From positions 8,507,203-8,571,202 of the forward strand of contig NZ_JAGINW010000001.1 of the NCBI RefSeq assembly GCF_017876405.1: a DNA stretch of 64,000 nucleotides, read 5' to 3'. Shown here piece after piece: positions 7,651-15,345 of this stretch. The translations under genes and the position numbers were made by a program. The notes under the pieces are model-generated. The model did not search any database. It was not told the DNA's origin and saw only the letters and a list, made by a program, of their open reading frames with translations. The stretch comes from Kibdelosporangium banguiense (GTDB taxonomy: Bacteria > Actinomycetota > Actinomycetes > Mycobacteriales > Pseudonocardiaceae). Each line of letters starts with the position of its first letter. Position 1 is the first letter of the stretch.

Positions 7651-8954
7651 GGTTGGTAGATCACCCCGAGTTTGTCGACGCCGTCGCCGCTGCGGCCGGT
7701 GAATCCGGTGATGTGCCAGCCGGGCGGGGCGGTGTAGGTGACGGTGTCGCTGGTGGGTTTGCCCGCGGTGAGGGTCCGGCCTTTGTCGGTGGTGATCTGG
7801 GCGGAGAAGATGCGGGTGCGGTTGTTGTGTTTGGCCTGGGTCAGGGTGATCGAGGTGAGGCGTTCGCCGGCGTTGAGGGTCAGTGTGGATTCGGTTCCGC
7901 CGGTGCCGCCGTGGCGCAGGACTGTGCCGTCGGTGAGGGTGAGGCCGATCTGGTCGAGCCGGTCGCCGCCGCGCAGGGTCACTGAGCGTGCGGAGGTGCC
8001 GCTGCTGATGTGGTCGACGTCGGTGAAGGGGGTGCCGTGGGGTCCGCCGAACTGGTCGCTCATCCGGATGCCGGTGTTGAGTGACCAGTCGAATCCGACG
8101 GTGTGCGGGTAGTGGTCGGACAGCGGCTGGCCCTTGCTGTCGAGGAACGCGGCGTTCTCGTTGTTGTAGGAGCGTGCGGTGAGGTTGATGAACTTGTTGC
8201 CGCGGTAGAGGATCTTGTCGACGACCTCGCAGGAGTTGGTGACGTTGGCGGGGTCGCAGAGCAGTGCGGGGCTGCCTGCCGCGGGTGGCTGGCCGCCCTT
8301 GATCAGCTGGACCCAGGGGTCGGTGAGGCCGGCGCGGCTGGTCAGTTCGCGGATGTTGTCCTCGGCGCGGGTGTAGCGGGTGTTGGTGTCACCCATGACG
8401 ACGACGGCGTTGCCTGCCGAGTTGGCGACGATGTAGTCGGTGAGCTGGGTGATGTTGGCTCGCCGGGCGGCCAGGTCGGCGTTGGTGGTGCCGGCGTTGG
8501 GGTGCAGGTTGTAGAGGTCGACGTAGACGCCTTCGGCCAGTTGCAGGCGGCTGAAGGTGAAGCCTTTGGGGGTCAGGCAGTCGGTGCCGTTGCACTTGGC
8601 CCATTTGACCCGGGTGAGTTCGGTGAAGGGGTGGTCGGACAGGGTGTTGAGGCCGTCGCCGAAGGCCGCACCGCCGCTGGTGGGGGTCCGGTGTGGATGG
8701 TTGTCGCCTGCGTAGAGGGCGGCGTGGTAGTTGAAGTCCTCCTGGACGTTGACCACGTCGTAGGGGGCAAGGCGGGGGCTGATCAGTGGGGTGTTGGTGG
8801 CCGGGTGGCCGGAGGAGAGGCCTTCGGGCAGGCCGGCGACGTTGTAGGTGAGCACCGAGAAGTTCCCGGTGACGGTTTGCTGGGCGGCTGGTGCGCCGGC
8901 CTGGGCCAGCAGGAGTGCCGCGGTCAGGGTGACGGTGAGGAACGGTCTTGCCAC
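7647..8954 (-). CDS. Secreted sphingomyelinase-like phosphodiesterase (EEP fold) with C-terminal jacalin-like lectin domain
   Basis: 435 residues from a GTG at 8954, chosen because it follows AAGGGA and opens a clean signal peptide (MARPFLTVTLTAALLLAQAGAPAA). A start 60 codons upstream would bury the signal peptide. The endonuclease/exonuclease/phosphatase fold shows N38 (LTYNVAG), E72 (NVQEDFN), H151 (YNLHPN), D189/N191 (VMGDTNTR) and D280-H281 (LSDHYP), the full metal and catalytic set of neutral sphingomyelinases and related enzymes. Residues ~297-433 (MSDQFGGPHGTPFTDV to DKLGVIYQP) form a jacalin-like beta-prism with the 'R.G..LD.I.L…GGTGG' pattern, a probable glycan-binding module. Expressed as one unit with the GH5 gene and divergent from a LacI regulator. 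Confidence 0.87.
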   Translation of the reverse strand: MARPFLTVTLTAALLLAQAGAPAAQQTVTGNFSVLTYNVAGLPEGLSSGHPATNTPLISPRLAPYDVVNVQEDFNYHAALYAGDNHPHRTPTSGGAAFGDGLNTLSDHPFTELTRVKWAKCNGTDCLTPKGFTFSRLQLAEGVYVDLYNLHPNAGTTNADLAARRANITQLTDYIVANSAGNAVVVMGDTNTRYTRAEDNIRELTSRAGLTDPWVQLIKGGQPPAAGSPALLCDPANVTNSCEVVDKILYRGNKFINLTARSYNNENAAFLDSKGQPLSDHYPHTVGFDWSLNTGIRMSDQFGGPHGTPFTDVDHISSGTSARSVTLRGGDRLDQIGLTLTDGTVLRHGGTGGTESTLTLNAGERLTSITLTQAKHNNRTRIFSAQITTDKGRTLTAGKPTSDTVTYTAPPGWHITGFTGRSGDGVDKLGVIYQP

Positions 8955-9086
8955 AGGGTGTCCCTTGTTCGCGCCTAATGTGACTAAAACGTGAGAGATG
9001 CTCGCGTTGGGTACGGTAACTCGCGAGATCAGCGGGCACCAGACCCGCGTGGAAAGCGCCTTCCACCCCGCCGGACCGGTACGATC

Positions 9087-9100
9087 GGAAACCGGTTTCC
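9087..9100. promoter_or_regulatory. LacI-type operator GGAAACCGGTTTCC
   Basis: Perfect 14-bp palindrome with the central CpG of LacI/GalR-family operators. It lies between the divergent sphingomyelinase-like gene and a LacI regulator, ending 17 bases before the regulator's start, so autoregulation is likely. Confidence 0.8.
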
Positions 9101-9117
9101 CTGAAATGGAGGTCGGC

Positions 9118-10149
9118 GTGGGCTCGCAGGTCACCCTGGCAGACGTGGCTGAGCGCGCAGGGGTGTCGCTGGCGACGGCGTCCCGGGTCGTGAACGGCAG
9201 CGAACGTGTTGTCGGCGCCCGGTTCCGGGAGCGCGTGCTGGCTGCCGCGGCGGAGCTGGGTTATACGGCCAACGCGTTCGCGCAGGCGGTGGCCCGGGGC
9301 CGCAGTGATGTGGTGGGCCTGGTGGTGCCGGATATCCAGGATCCGTACTTCTCGGTGATCGCGGCGGCCGCGATGGCGGTGGTGGAGCCGCGTGGCGAGA
9401 TGATGCTCGGGACGACGTTGCACCGCCAGGAGCAGGAGCTTCGTTACATCACGACGATGCGGGCGCGGCAGGCGCAGGCGTTGGTGATGGTGGGCAGCCG
9501 CACGACGGACGCGGCGCACACGCGGCGGCTGGCCGAGGCGATCGCGGAGTTCGTGGCCAGTGGTGGCCGGGCGGCGGTGATCGGCCAGGATCGGCTGGGT
9601 ACCGATACGGTGCTGCCGCAGAACCGGGCGGGTGCGAAGGATCTGGCGACGGCGCTGGCTGATCAGGGGCACAAGACGTTCGGGGTGCTGGCGGGGCCGA
9701 AGACGTTGCTGACCGCGCGGGACCGGCTCGAGGGTTTCACCGACGGGCTGGCCCGGCGCGGGCGGCGGGCGGCGGTGGTGCTGCACAGCGAGTTCACCAG
9801 GGATGGCGGGTATCAGGCCATGTCGGACCTGCTGGATCGGCGGAGCAGGCCGGGGTGTGTGTTCGCGGTCAACGATGTCATGGCGATCGGTGCGATGGCG
9901 GCGGTGCGTGAGCGGGGTCTGCGGGTGCCGGATGACGTGGCGATCGCGGGGTTCGACGACATTCCGACGTTGCGGGATGTGGCGCCGTCGTTGACCACGG
10001 TGAGGTTGCCGTTGGAGGACATGGGCCGGATGGCGGCGTCGATGGTGCTCGACGAGCAGTCGGGGGATCGTCGGCGGGTGGTGCGGGTCAAGGGTGAGGT
10101 GGTCATCCGCGACAGCACGATGGTGTCCAGTCGCCCAGGTAGTTCTTGA
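9118..10149 (+). CDS. LacI-family transcriptional regulator (pectin/lipid side)
   Basis: A 343-residue repressor. The GTG at 9118 sits 5 bases after GGAGG; an ATG at 9106 is in frame but overlaps that ribosome-binding site. The N-terminal HTH reads VTLADVAERAGVSLATASRVVNGSERV (residues 5-31), and the rest is a periplasmic-binding-like effector domain ending in 'VAIAGFDDIPTLRDVAPSLTTVRLPLEDMGRMA'. The recognition helix SLATASRVVNG is very close to that of CcpA-type regulators (SMATVSRVVNG), which bind GAAANCGNTTTC sites; such sites occur at 9087, 11180, 21079, 48213 and 55396. It is therefore a good candidate for the pectin-gene regulator. Its last 47 bases overlap the convergent pectinesterase. 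Confidence 0.92.
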   Translation: MGSQVTLADVAERAGVSLATASRVVNGSERVVGARFRERVLAAAAELGYTANAFAQAVARGRSDVVGLVVPDIQDPYFSVIAAAAMAVVEPRGEMMLGTTLHRQEQELRYITTMRARQAQALVMVGSRTTDAAHTRRLAEAIAEFVASGGRAAVIGQDRLGTDTVLPQNRAGAKDLATALADQGHKTFGVLAGPKTLLTARDRLEGFTDGLARRGRRAAVVLHSEFTRDGGYQAMSDLLDRRSRPGCVFAVNDVMAIGAMAAVRERGLRVPDDVAIAGFDDIPTLRDVAPSLTTVRLPLEDMGRMAASMVLDEQSGDRRRVVRVKGEVVIRDSTMVSSRPGSS

Positions 10150-11116
10150 CCGTGTACTGGCCGGCTTGGGCGTCGGTGAGTTGGGGCCGGTCGGGGCCGG
10201 GGGTGGCGCCTGGGCCGGTGTTGCGGTATTCGCGCAGGCGGGCGTCTCGCCAGGAGAAGCCGGACATGTCGGTCCAGGGGGCGGTCTTGATGGCGGTCGG
10301 CAGCTGGGTTTCGCGGATGACGACCTGGGCGATGGCGGCGGGGTCGCCGCTGGGGTGCCATGGCCTGCCGAGGAAGTAGGTGCCGGTGGAGGCGGTGCTG
10401 AGGATCCGGCTGTTGATGATCAGGATGCCGTAGGGGTTGTCGGAGCGTGTGCTGGCGGCGGTGACGTAGCCGTTGGGGTTCTGGCCGCGGTTGTGGGCGG
10501 TGATGGTGACGCGGTCGAAGACGGCGGTGGCGCGGCCGAAGATGAAGTCGACGTCGCCGGTGATGGTGGAGCGGGTGAAGTACTGGCGGGCGCGGGTGGT
10601 GACGTTGGGGGTGTCGGTGTAGAGGGTGTCCTGGTGACCGAGGAATCTGGTGTTGTCGAAGGACATCCGGTCGCCGGTGGTCTTGACCGCGACGGCCTGG
10701 GTCGCGGTGATCTCGGGGTGGGCGGCGCGGTCGAAGGAGTTGCTGAAGGTGATGTTGCGGGCGGTGAAGTTGCTCGCGGCGATGGTGACAGTGGCGCTTC
10801 CTGTTGTGCCGTAGGTGCTTCCGTCGGGTTTTTTGGTGCCGGAGGCGTTGTCGTAGTCGATGGTGACGTCGGCGGGGTTGCCGGAGGTGCCGAGGATGGT
10901 GAGTGGTGTCTTGGTGGCCGGGATGGTCACGACTTCGCGGTAGAGACCGGGTTTGATCCTGATGGTCACCGGCGTGCGGTCGGGTGTCGCGTTGATCGCG
11001 GCCTGGACGCTGGTGTGGTTGCCGGTTCCGTCTTTGGCGACGGTGATCGTGACGTCGGCGTGGGCGGGTGTGGCCGTGACGAGGGTGGTCAGCACGGCGG
11101 CGATCATCACTCGCAT
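10103..11116 (-). CDS. Secreted pectinesterase, CE8
   Basis: Hydrolyses methyl esters of homogalacturonan, exposing it to pectate lyase. The start is the ATG at 11116, six bases after AAGGAG; the product is 337 residues with a signal peptide (MRVMIAAVLTTLVTATPAHA). The right-handed beta-helix carries the catalytic pair D163 (LGHQDTLY) and D190 (GDVDFIFG) and R251 of LGRPW, the three signature sites of the family. The C-terminal 'YTVKNYLGDWTP' is the usual end, after which a short CCRG tail runs into the convergent LacI gene (47-bp overlap). A GGAAACCGCTTTCC operator lies 64 bases upstream, linking it to the pectate lyase and GH2 genes. Confidence 0.95.
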   Translation of the reverse strand: MRVMIAAVLTTLVTATPAHADVTITVAKDGTGNHTSVQAAINATPDRTPVTIRIKPGLYREVVTIPATKTPLTILGTSGNPADVTIDYDNASGTKKPDGSTYGTTGSATVTIAASNFTARNITFSNSFDRAAHPEITATQAVAVKTTGDRMSFDNTRFLGHQDTLYTDTPNVTTRARQYFTRSTITGDVDFIFGRATAVFDRVTITAHNRGQNPNGYVTAASTRSDNPYGILIINSRILSTASTGTYFLGRPWHPSGDPAAIAQVVIRETQLPTAIKTAPWTDMSGFSWRDARLREYRNTGPGATPGPDRPQLTDAQAGQYTVKNYLGDWTPSCCRG

Positions 11117-11179
11117 CGGTGCTCCTTGTGCTGGAGGATCGTAGCGGCGACGGTACGGCGAGTGACGGCGCCGACACAA

Positions 11180-11193
11180 GGAAACCGCTTTCC
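11180..11193. promoter_or_regulatory. Chimeric LacI-type operator GGAAACCGCTTTCC
   Basis: Left half equals the 9087 palindrome, right half equals the 21079/55396 palindrome. It lies upstream of the leftward pectinesterase. The same 14-mer occurs at 48213 upstream of the GH2 gene. Confidence 0.75.
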
Positions 11194-11226
11194 GGAGAAA
11201 CGGGCACGGTGCGTTACCGCAGGATG

Positions 11227-11238
11227 GTTAGCGCTAAC
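11227..11238. promoter_or_regulatory. Arabinose-type operator GTTAGCGCTAAC
   Basis: Perfect 12-bp palindrome between the pectinesterase and GH51 genes, 111 bases before the GH51 start and just ahead of a possible -35 box (TTGACT, 11245-11250). The same core occurs at 24908 and 29616 in the arabinose locus. Confidence 0.8.
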
Positions 11239-11348
11239 ACCCTCTTGACTACTGCGCGCCCACGGTTGACTATCTCTGCGTTCGCTCGATCGCCGTGCCA
11301 GGTGGTCGGAAGTGCATGAGTCCTCGCAACGGTGCGAAAGGAAGTGCT

Positions 11349-13871
11349 GTGTCCAGCAGGTTCCTCCGGGTATTTATGTTAACGCTAACATTGACGGCGG
11401 TGACTCTGACCAGCGGTCCTGCATCAGTCGCCGCGACGACGGACTACACCATCACGGTCGATTCGACCGGTCGCGGCGCCACCATCGACCGGAGCATGTA
11501 CGGGGTTTTCTTCGAGGACATCAACCGGGCCGCGGACGGCGGGTTGTACGCCGAGCTCGTGCAGAACCGGTCGTTCGAGTACGACCCCGCCGACAACGCC
11601 GCGTACACGTCGCTGACCTCGTGGGCGCCGACGTCCACCGGGGGAGCGGGCAGCGTGCAGGTCGTCGACGACGACGGGCGCCTCAACGAACGCAACCGCC
11701 GCTATCTGCGGCTGGACCTGCGAGGCGGCAACGGTGGATATGGCGTGGCCAACGCGGGCTACAACTCCGGGATCCGTGTCGAGAACGGCAAACGGTACGA
11801 CTTCTCGGTCTGGGCGCGCACCGATCGGGCCGAGGGCACTCCGGTCACGGTCGAGCTGACCGACCCGGCTGGGCAGCCGCTCGCGGATGCGTTGCGGTTG
11901 CAGGTGAAGGGCGACCGGTGGGCGAAGTACACCGGCACGATCCGCAGCCGTGCGACCAGTTCGCTGGGCCGGCTGGCGGTCACCGGCGGCGGTACCGGGA
12001 CGCTGCGGCTGGACATGGTGTCGCTGTTCCCGAAGGACACCTTCCGCAATCGCCCGAACGGCATGCGGGTGGACCTGGCGGACAAGATCGCCGCGCTGAA
12101 GCCCGGTTTCCTGCGGTTCCCCGGCGGGTGCCTGGTCAACACCGGCAGCCACTACGGCTACGACGCGCCGAATTTCGAGCGTAAGCGGTCGTATCAGTGG
12201 AAGGACACGATCGGGCCGGTCGAGCAGCGGGCCACGAACGCGAACTTCTGGGGCTACAACCAGTCCTACGGCATCGGGTACTACGAATATTTCCAGTTCT
12301 CCGAGGACATCGGCGCGATGCCGTTGCCGGTGGTGCCCGCGCTGGTGACCGGCTGCGGGCAGAACCGGGCCACTGAGGATCCCGCGCTGCTGCAGCGTCA
12401 CATCCAGGACACTTTGGACCTGATCGAGTTCGCCAACGGCCCGGCCACCTCCACGTGGGGCCGTAAGCGTGCCGAGATGGGTCACCCGGCGCCGTTCAAC
12501 CTGACGCACATCGGTGTGGGCAACGAGGAGAACCTGCCGGACGCGTTCTTCTCCCGGTTCACCCAGTTCCGGGCGGCGATCGAGGCGAAGTACCCGAAGA
12601 TCACCGTGATCGGCAACTCCGGCCCGGACGACACGGGCGCGACGTTCGACCGGCTGTGGGAACTCAACCGCGGGGCGAAGGTCGGCATGGTCGACGAGCA
12701 CTACTACAACAGTCCACAGTGGTTCCTGCAGAACAACCAGCGGTACGACTCCTATGACCGCAACGGGCCCAAGGTGTTCCTCGGCGAGTACGCCTCTTTG
12801 GACAACCGGTGGGGCAACGCCCTGGCCGAGGCCGCCTACATGACGGGCCTGGAGCGCAACGCTGACGTGGTCAAGCTCGCCTCCTACGCGCCGCTGCTGG
12901 CCAACACCGACTATGTGCAGTGGCGTCCGGACATGATCTGGTTCAACAACCAGGCTTCCTGGGGATCGACCAGCTATGAGACCCAGAAGCTGTTCATGAC
13001 CAACGTCGGCGAGCACGTCGTGCCGAGCAAGGCCTCGGCCACGCCGGGCACGGTCGCCCCGATCTCCGGCGCGATTGGACTGTCCACGTGGGCCACGAGT
13101 GCGTCCTATGACGACGTGAAGGTCACCGCCGCGGACGGCAGCACGTTGTTCGCCGATGACTTCTCGGGCAACGACGCCAAGTGGGCCAAGGTGGCCGGGC
13201 GTGGTTCGTGGTCCATTGTGAACGGTGCGTATGTCCAGTCCGACCAGGGCGCGGAGAACACGTTGGTCACCGCGGGCGATTCGGCGTGGCAGAACTACGA
13301 CCTGAACGTCAGGGCGACCAAGCTCGCCGGGCGGGAAGGGTTCCTGGTCGCCTTCGGGGTCAAGGACACCGGCAACTACTACTGGTGGAACCTCGGTGGC
13401 TGGAACAACACCATCTCGGCGGTGGAGAAGTCCGAGGGTGGTGCCAAGCAGACCCTGGTGCAGAACAACACCAAGATCGACACCGGTCGTCAGTACGACC
13501 TGAAGGTCGAGGTCCGCGGCCGTCAGGTCACGCTGCTGCTGGACGGGCAGAAGTGGGGCAGCTTCACCGATGACAAGATCGCTGAGCCGTTCCGGCAGGT
13601 CGTCACCCGGGACACCCGCACCGGGGAGCTCGTGGTGAAGGTCGTCAACGCCCAGGACTCCGAGGCCCGCACGAGGGTCGATCTGGGCAACAAGGTCCGG
13701 GTAGGGGCGGTCGCGCGGGCGACCACGCTGCAGGGGCGGCCCGACGACGTGAACACCGCGTACACACAGCCGATCCAGCCACGCGAGTCGCGGGTGTTCG
13801 GTGTGGCGGGCACGTTCACCTACACCTTCCCCGCGAACTCGGTGACGTTCCTGCGGATCCAGGCCAGGTAG
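11349..13871 (+). CDS. Secreted alpha-L-arabinofuranosidase, GH51, with inserted beta-sandwich
   Basis: 840 residues from GTG 11349 (AAGGAAG six bases upstream), with a signal peptide ending near SVAA. It releases L-arabinofuranose from arabinan or arabinoxylan. An N-terminal CBM4/9-like beta-sandwich (about residues 60-215) precedes the barrel, in which E393 of GVGNEENLP is the acid/base and E480 of VFLGEYASLDN the nucleophile. Between the barrel and the GH51 C-terminal beta domain sits an extra concanavalin-like domain (about 575-740, 'LFADDFSGNDAKWAKVAGRGS…' to 'LLLDGQKWGSFTD'), possibly glycan-binding. It starts a run with GH43 and GH127 genes, 10 bases apart or overlapping. Arabinose operators lie upstream and within the signal-peptide codons. 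Confidence 0.94.
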   Translation: MSSRFLRVFMLTLTLTAVTLTSGPASVAATTDYTITVDSTGRGATIDRSMYGVFFEDINRAADGGLYAELVQNRSFEYDPADNAAYTSLTSWAPTSTGGAGSVQVVDDDGRLNERNRRYLRLDLRGGNGGYGVANAGYNSGIRVENGKRYDFSVWARTDRAEGTPVTVELTDPAGQPLADALRLQVKGDRWAKYTGTIRSRATSSLGRLAVTGGGTGTLRLDMVSLFPKDTFRNRPNGMRVDLADKIAALKPGFLRFPGGCLVNTGSHYGYDAPNFERKRSYQWKDTIGPVEQRATNANFWGYNQSYGIGYYEYFQFSEDIGAMPLPVVPALVTGCGQNRATEDPALLQRHIQDTLDLIEFANGPATSTWGRKRAEMGHPAPFNLTHIGVGNEENLPDAFFSRFTQFRAAIEAKYPKITVIGNSGPDDTGATFDRLWELNRGAKVGMVDEHYYNSPQWFLQNNQRYDSYDRNGPKVFLGEYASLDNRWGNALAEAAYMTGLERNADVVKLASYAPLLANTDYVQWRPDMIWFNNQASWGSTSYETQKLFMTNVGEHVVPSKASATPGTVAPISGAIGLSTWATSASYDDVKVTAADGSTLFADDFSGNDAKWAKVAGRGSWSIVNGAYVQSDQGAENTLVTAGDSAWQNYDLNVRATKLAGREGFLVAFGVKDTGNYYWWNLGGWNNTISAVEKSEGGAKQTLVQNNTKIDTGRQYDLKVEVRGRQVTLLLDGQKWGSFTDDKIAEPFRQVVTRDTRTGELVVKVVNAQDSEARTRVDLGNKVRVGAVARATTLQGRPDDVNTAYTQPIQPRESRVFGVAGTFTYTFPANSVTFLRIQAR
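11377..11390. promoter_or_regulatory. Arabinose-type operator TGTTAACGCTAACA inside the GH51 signal-peptide codons
   Basis: One mismatch pair from the perfect TGTTAGCGCTAACA. It falls at codons 10-14 of GH51 as read from GTG 11349, 150 bp (start to start) from the site at 11227. This spacing could allow a bound-bound loop or a roadblock. Alternatively, translation could begin at ATG 11376, with weaker ribosome-binding support. Confidence 0.6.
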
Positions 13872-13881
13872 AGGAGCAGAC

Positions 13882-15345
13882 ATGGCGACATTCGACCGGC
13901 GTAACCTGCTGCGCGCGGGCGGTGGGCTGGTGGCCGCCGCGACGGTGACCACCGCGTCCGCGGCGGCGGTCGCGCAGGCCGCTCCCGGCCCGGCGCAGCT
14001 GACCACGCGTAACCCGCTCGTCGAGCAGCGGGCGGATCCGTTCATCACCCGGCCGGTCAACGGCATGTACTACATGACCGGGTCGGTTCCGGAGTACGAC
14101 CGCATTGTCGTGCGGGGCGCGTCCACGATCGACGGGCTGTCCACGGCGCGGGAGCGCACGATCTGGCGGCGTCCCGCGTCGGGCAAGATGGGCGGGCACA
14201 TCTGGGCGCCGGAGCTGCACCGGATCGACGGCAAGTGGTACGTGTACTTCGCGGCCGGGGATTCCGACAACGTGTTCGGGATCCGGACCTACATCCTGGA
14301 GTCCTCAGCGGAGGATCCGCGGGCGGACTCGTGGGTGCTACGTGGCCAGATGATCACCAAGTGGGACACGTTCACGCTGGACTCGACCACGTTCGAGCAC
14401 CGCGGGAAGCGGTATTTCGCGTGGGCGCAGGGTGAGCCGGGGATCGCGACCAACAGCAACCTCTACATCGCCGAGATGGCGTCGCCGCTGGCGATCAAGG
14501 GTGACCCGGTGCGGCTGGCGGTGCCGACGTTGCCGTGGGAGATCCAGGGTTTCAAGGTCAACGAGGGCCCGGCGGTGATCATCCGTAACGGCCGGGTGTT
14601 CATGACGTACTCGGCCAGCGCGACCGACGCGCGGTACTGCATGGGTCTGCTGACCGCGGACGAGCGTTCCGATCTGCTGGACGCGCGGTCGTGGACGAAG
14701 TCCCCGCAGCCGATCTTCACCACCAACGACGCCACCCGTCAGTACGGGCCGGGGCACAACTCGTTCACCGTGGCCGAGGACGGCAAGACCGATGTGCTGG
14801 TCTATCACGCGCGGGACTACCGGGACATCACCGGTGATCCGCTGTACGACCCGAACCGGCATACCCGGGTGCAGCGGCTGTACTGGAATGAGGACGGGAC
14901 ACCGAGTTTCGGTGTGCCGGTGGGCAAAGGCGGGCCCGCTGTGCGGTTCTCGCCGTTGGATGCGCCGAACCTGTATGTCCGGCACTACGAGTACCGGTTG
15001 CGGGTGGACGGGGATGTGCGGGAGCTGGCCGATTCGCAGTTCCGGCTCGTGGCGGGTTTCCGGGAGCCGGGGCGGGTGGCGTTGCAGTCGGTGAACTTCC
15101 CCGACCGGTATGTCCGGGTGGTGGATCCGATGACTGTGCGGGTCGATCCGTATGACGAGAGCGATGCCTACGGGCGGGCGGCGAGTTTCGTGCAGGTGCC
15201 GGGGCTTGCCGACGGCGGGGCGGTGTCGTTCCGGCTGGCCACGGATTCGGGTACCTACCTGGGGCATGACAACGGCCGGTTTGTGGCCGTGCGGCCGGGC
15301 GGGTCGTACCGTGACCGTCAGCGCGTCACGTTCAGGACCAGCTGA
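13882..15345 (+). CDS. Secreted GH43 arabinanase/arabinofuranosidase with CBM42
   Basis: 487 residues with a Tat-like leader (FDRRNLLRAGGG then a hydrophobic Ala/Val run to about residue 33). The five-bladed propeller has the GH43 triad: D52 in EQRADPFITRP, D167 in FTLDSTTFEH and E228 in FKVNEGPAVI. Residues ~355-486 (SPLDAPNLYVRHYEYRLRV … SFRLATDSGTYLGHDNGRFVAV) are an AbfB-type CBM42, which binds arabinofuranose side chains. It lies 10 bases after GH51 with GAGGAGC in the gap and its stop overlaps the GH127 start, so the three enzymes are one operon. Exact linkage specificity (exo or endo) is not decidable here. Confidence 0.92.
   Translation: MATFDRRNLLRAGGGLVAAATVTTASAAAVAQAAPGPAQLTTRNPLVEQRADPFITRPVNGMYYMTGSVPEYDRIVVRGASTIDGLSTARERTIWRRPASGKMGGHIWAPELHRIDGKWYVYFAAGDSDNVFGIRTYILESSAEDPRADSWVLRGQMITKWDTFTLDSTTFEHRGKRYFAWAQGEPGIATNSNLYIAEMASPLAIKGDPVRLAVPTLPWEIQGFKVNEGPAVIIRNGRVFMTYSASATDARYCMGLLTADERSDLLDARSWTKSPQPIFTTNDATRQYGPGHNSFTVAEDGKTDVLVYHARDYRDITGDPLYDPNRHTRVQRLYWNEDGTPSFGVPVGKGGPAVRFSPLDAPNLYVRHYEYRLRVDGDVRELADSQFRLVAGFREPGRVALQSVNFPDRYVRVVDPMTVRVDPYDESDAYGRAASFVQVPGLADGGAVSFRLATDSGTYLGHDNGRFVAVRPGGSYRDRQRVTFRTS

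Noticed and set aside
9106..9120. ATG 9106 as the start of the first LacI gene
   Set aside because: It overlaps the GGAGG that is well placed for GTG 9118, and the extra four residues are not needed for the HTH.
11424..14066. An 880-codon open frame on the minus strand opposite GH51 and GH43, and similar long antisense frames at 205-1083, 21892-23538 and 29492-32044
   Set aside because: Their translations are Arg/His/Gly/Val-rich with no domains, as expected from the complement of GC3-biased genes. The plus-strand genes have clear families.
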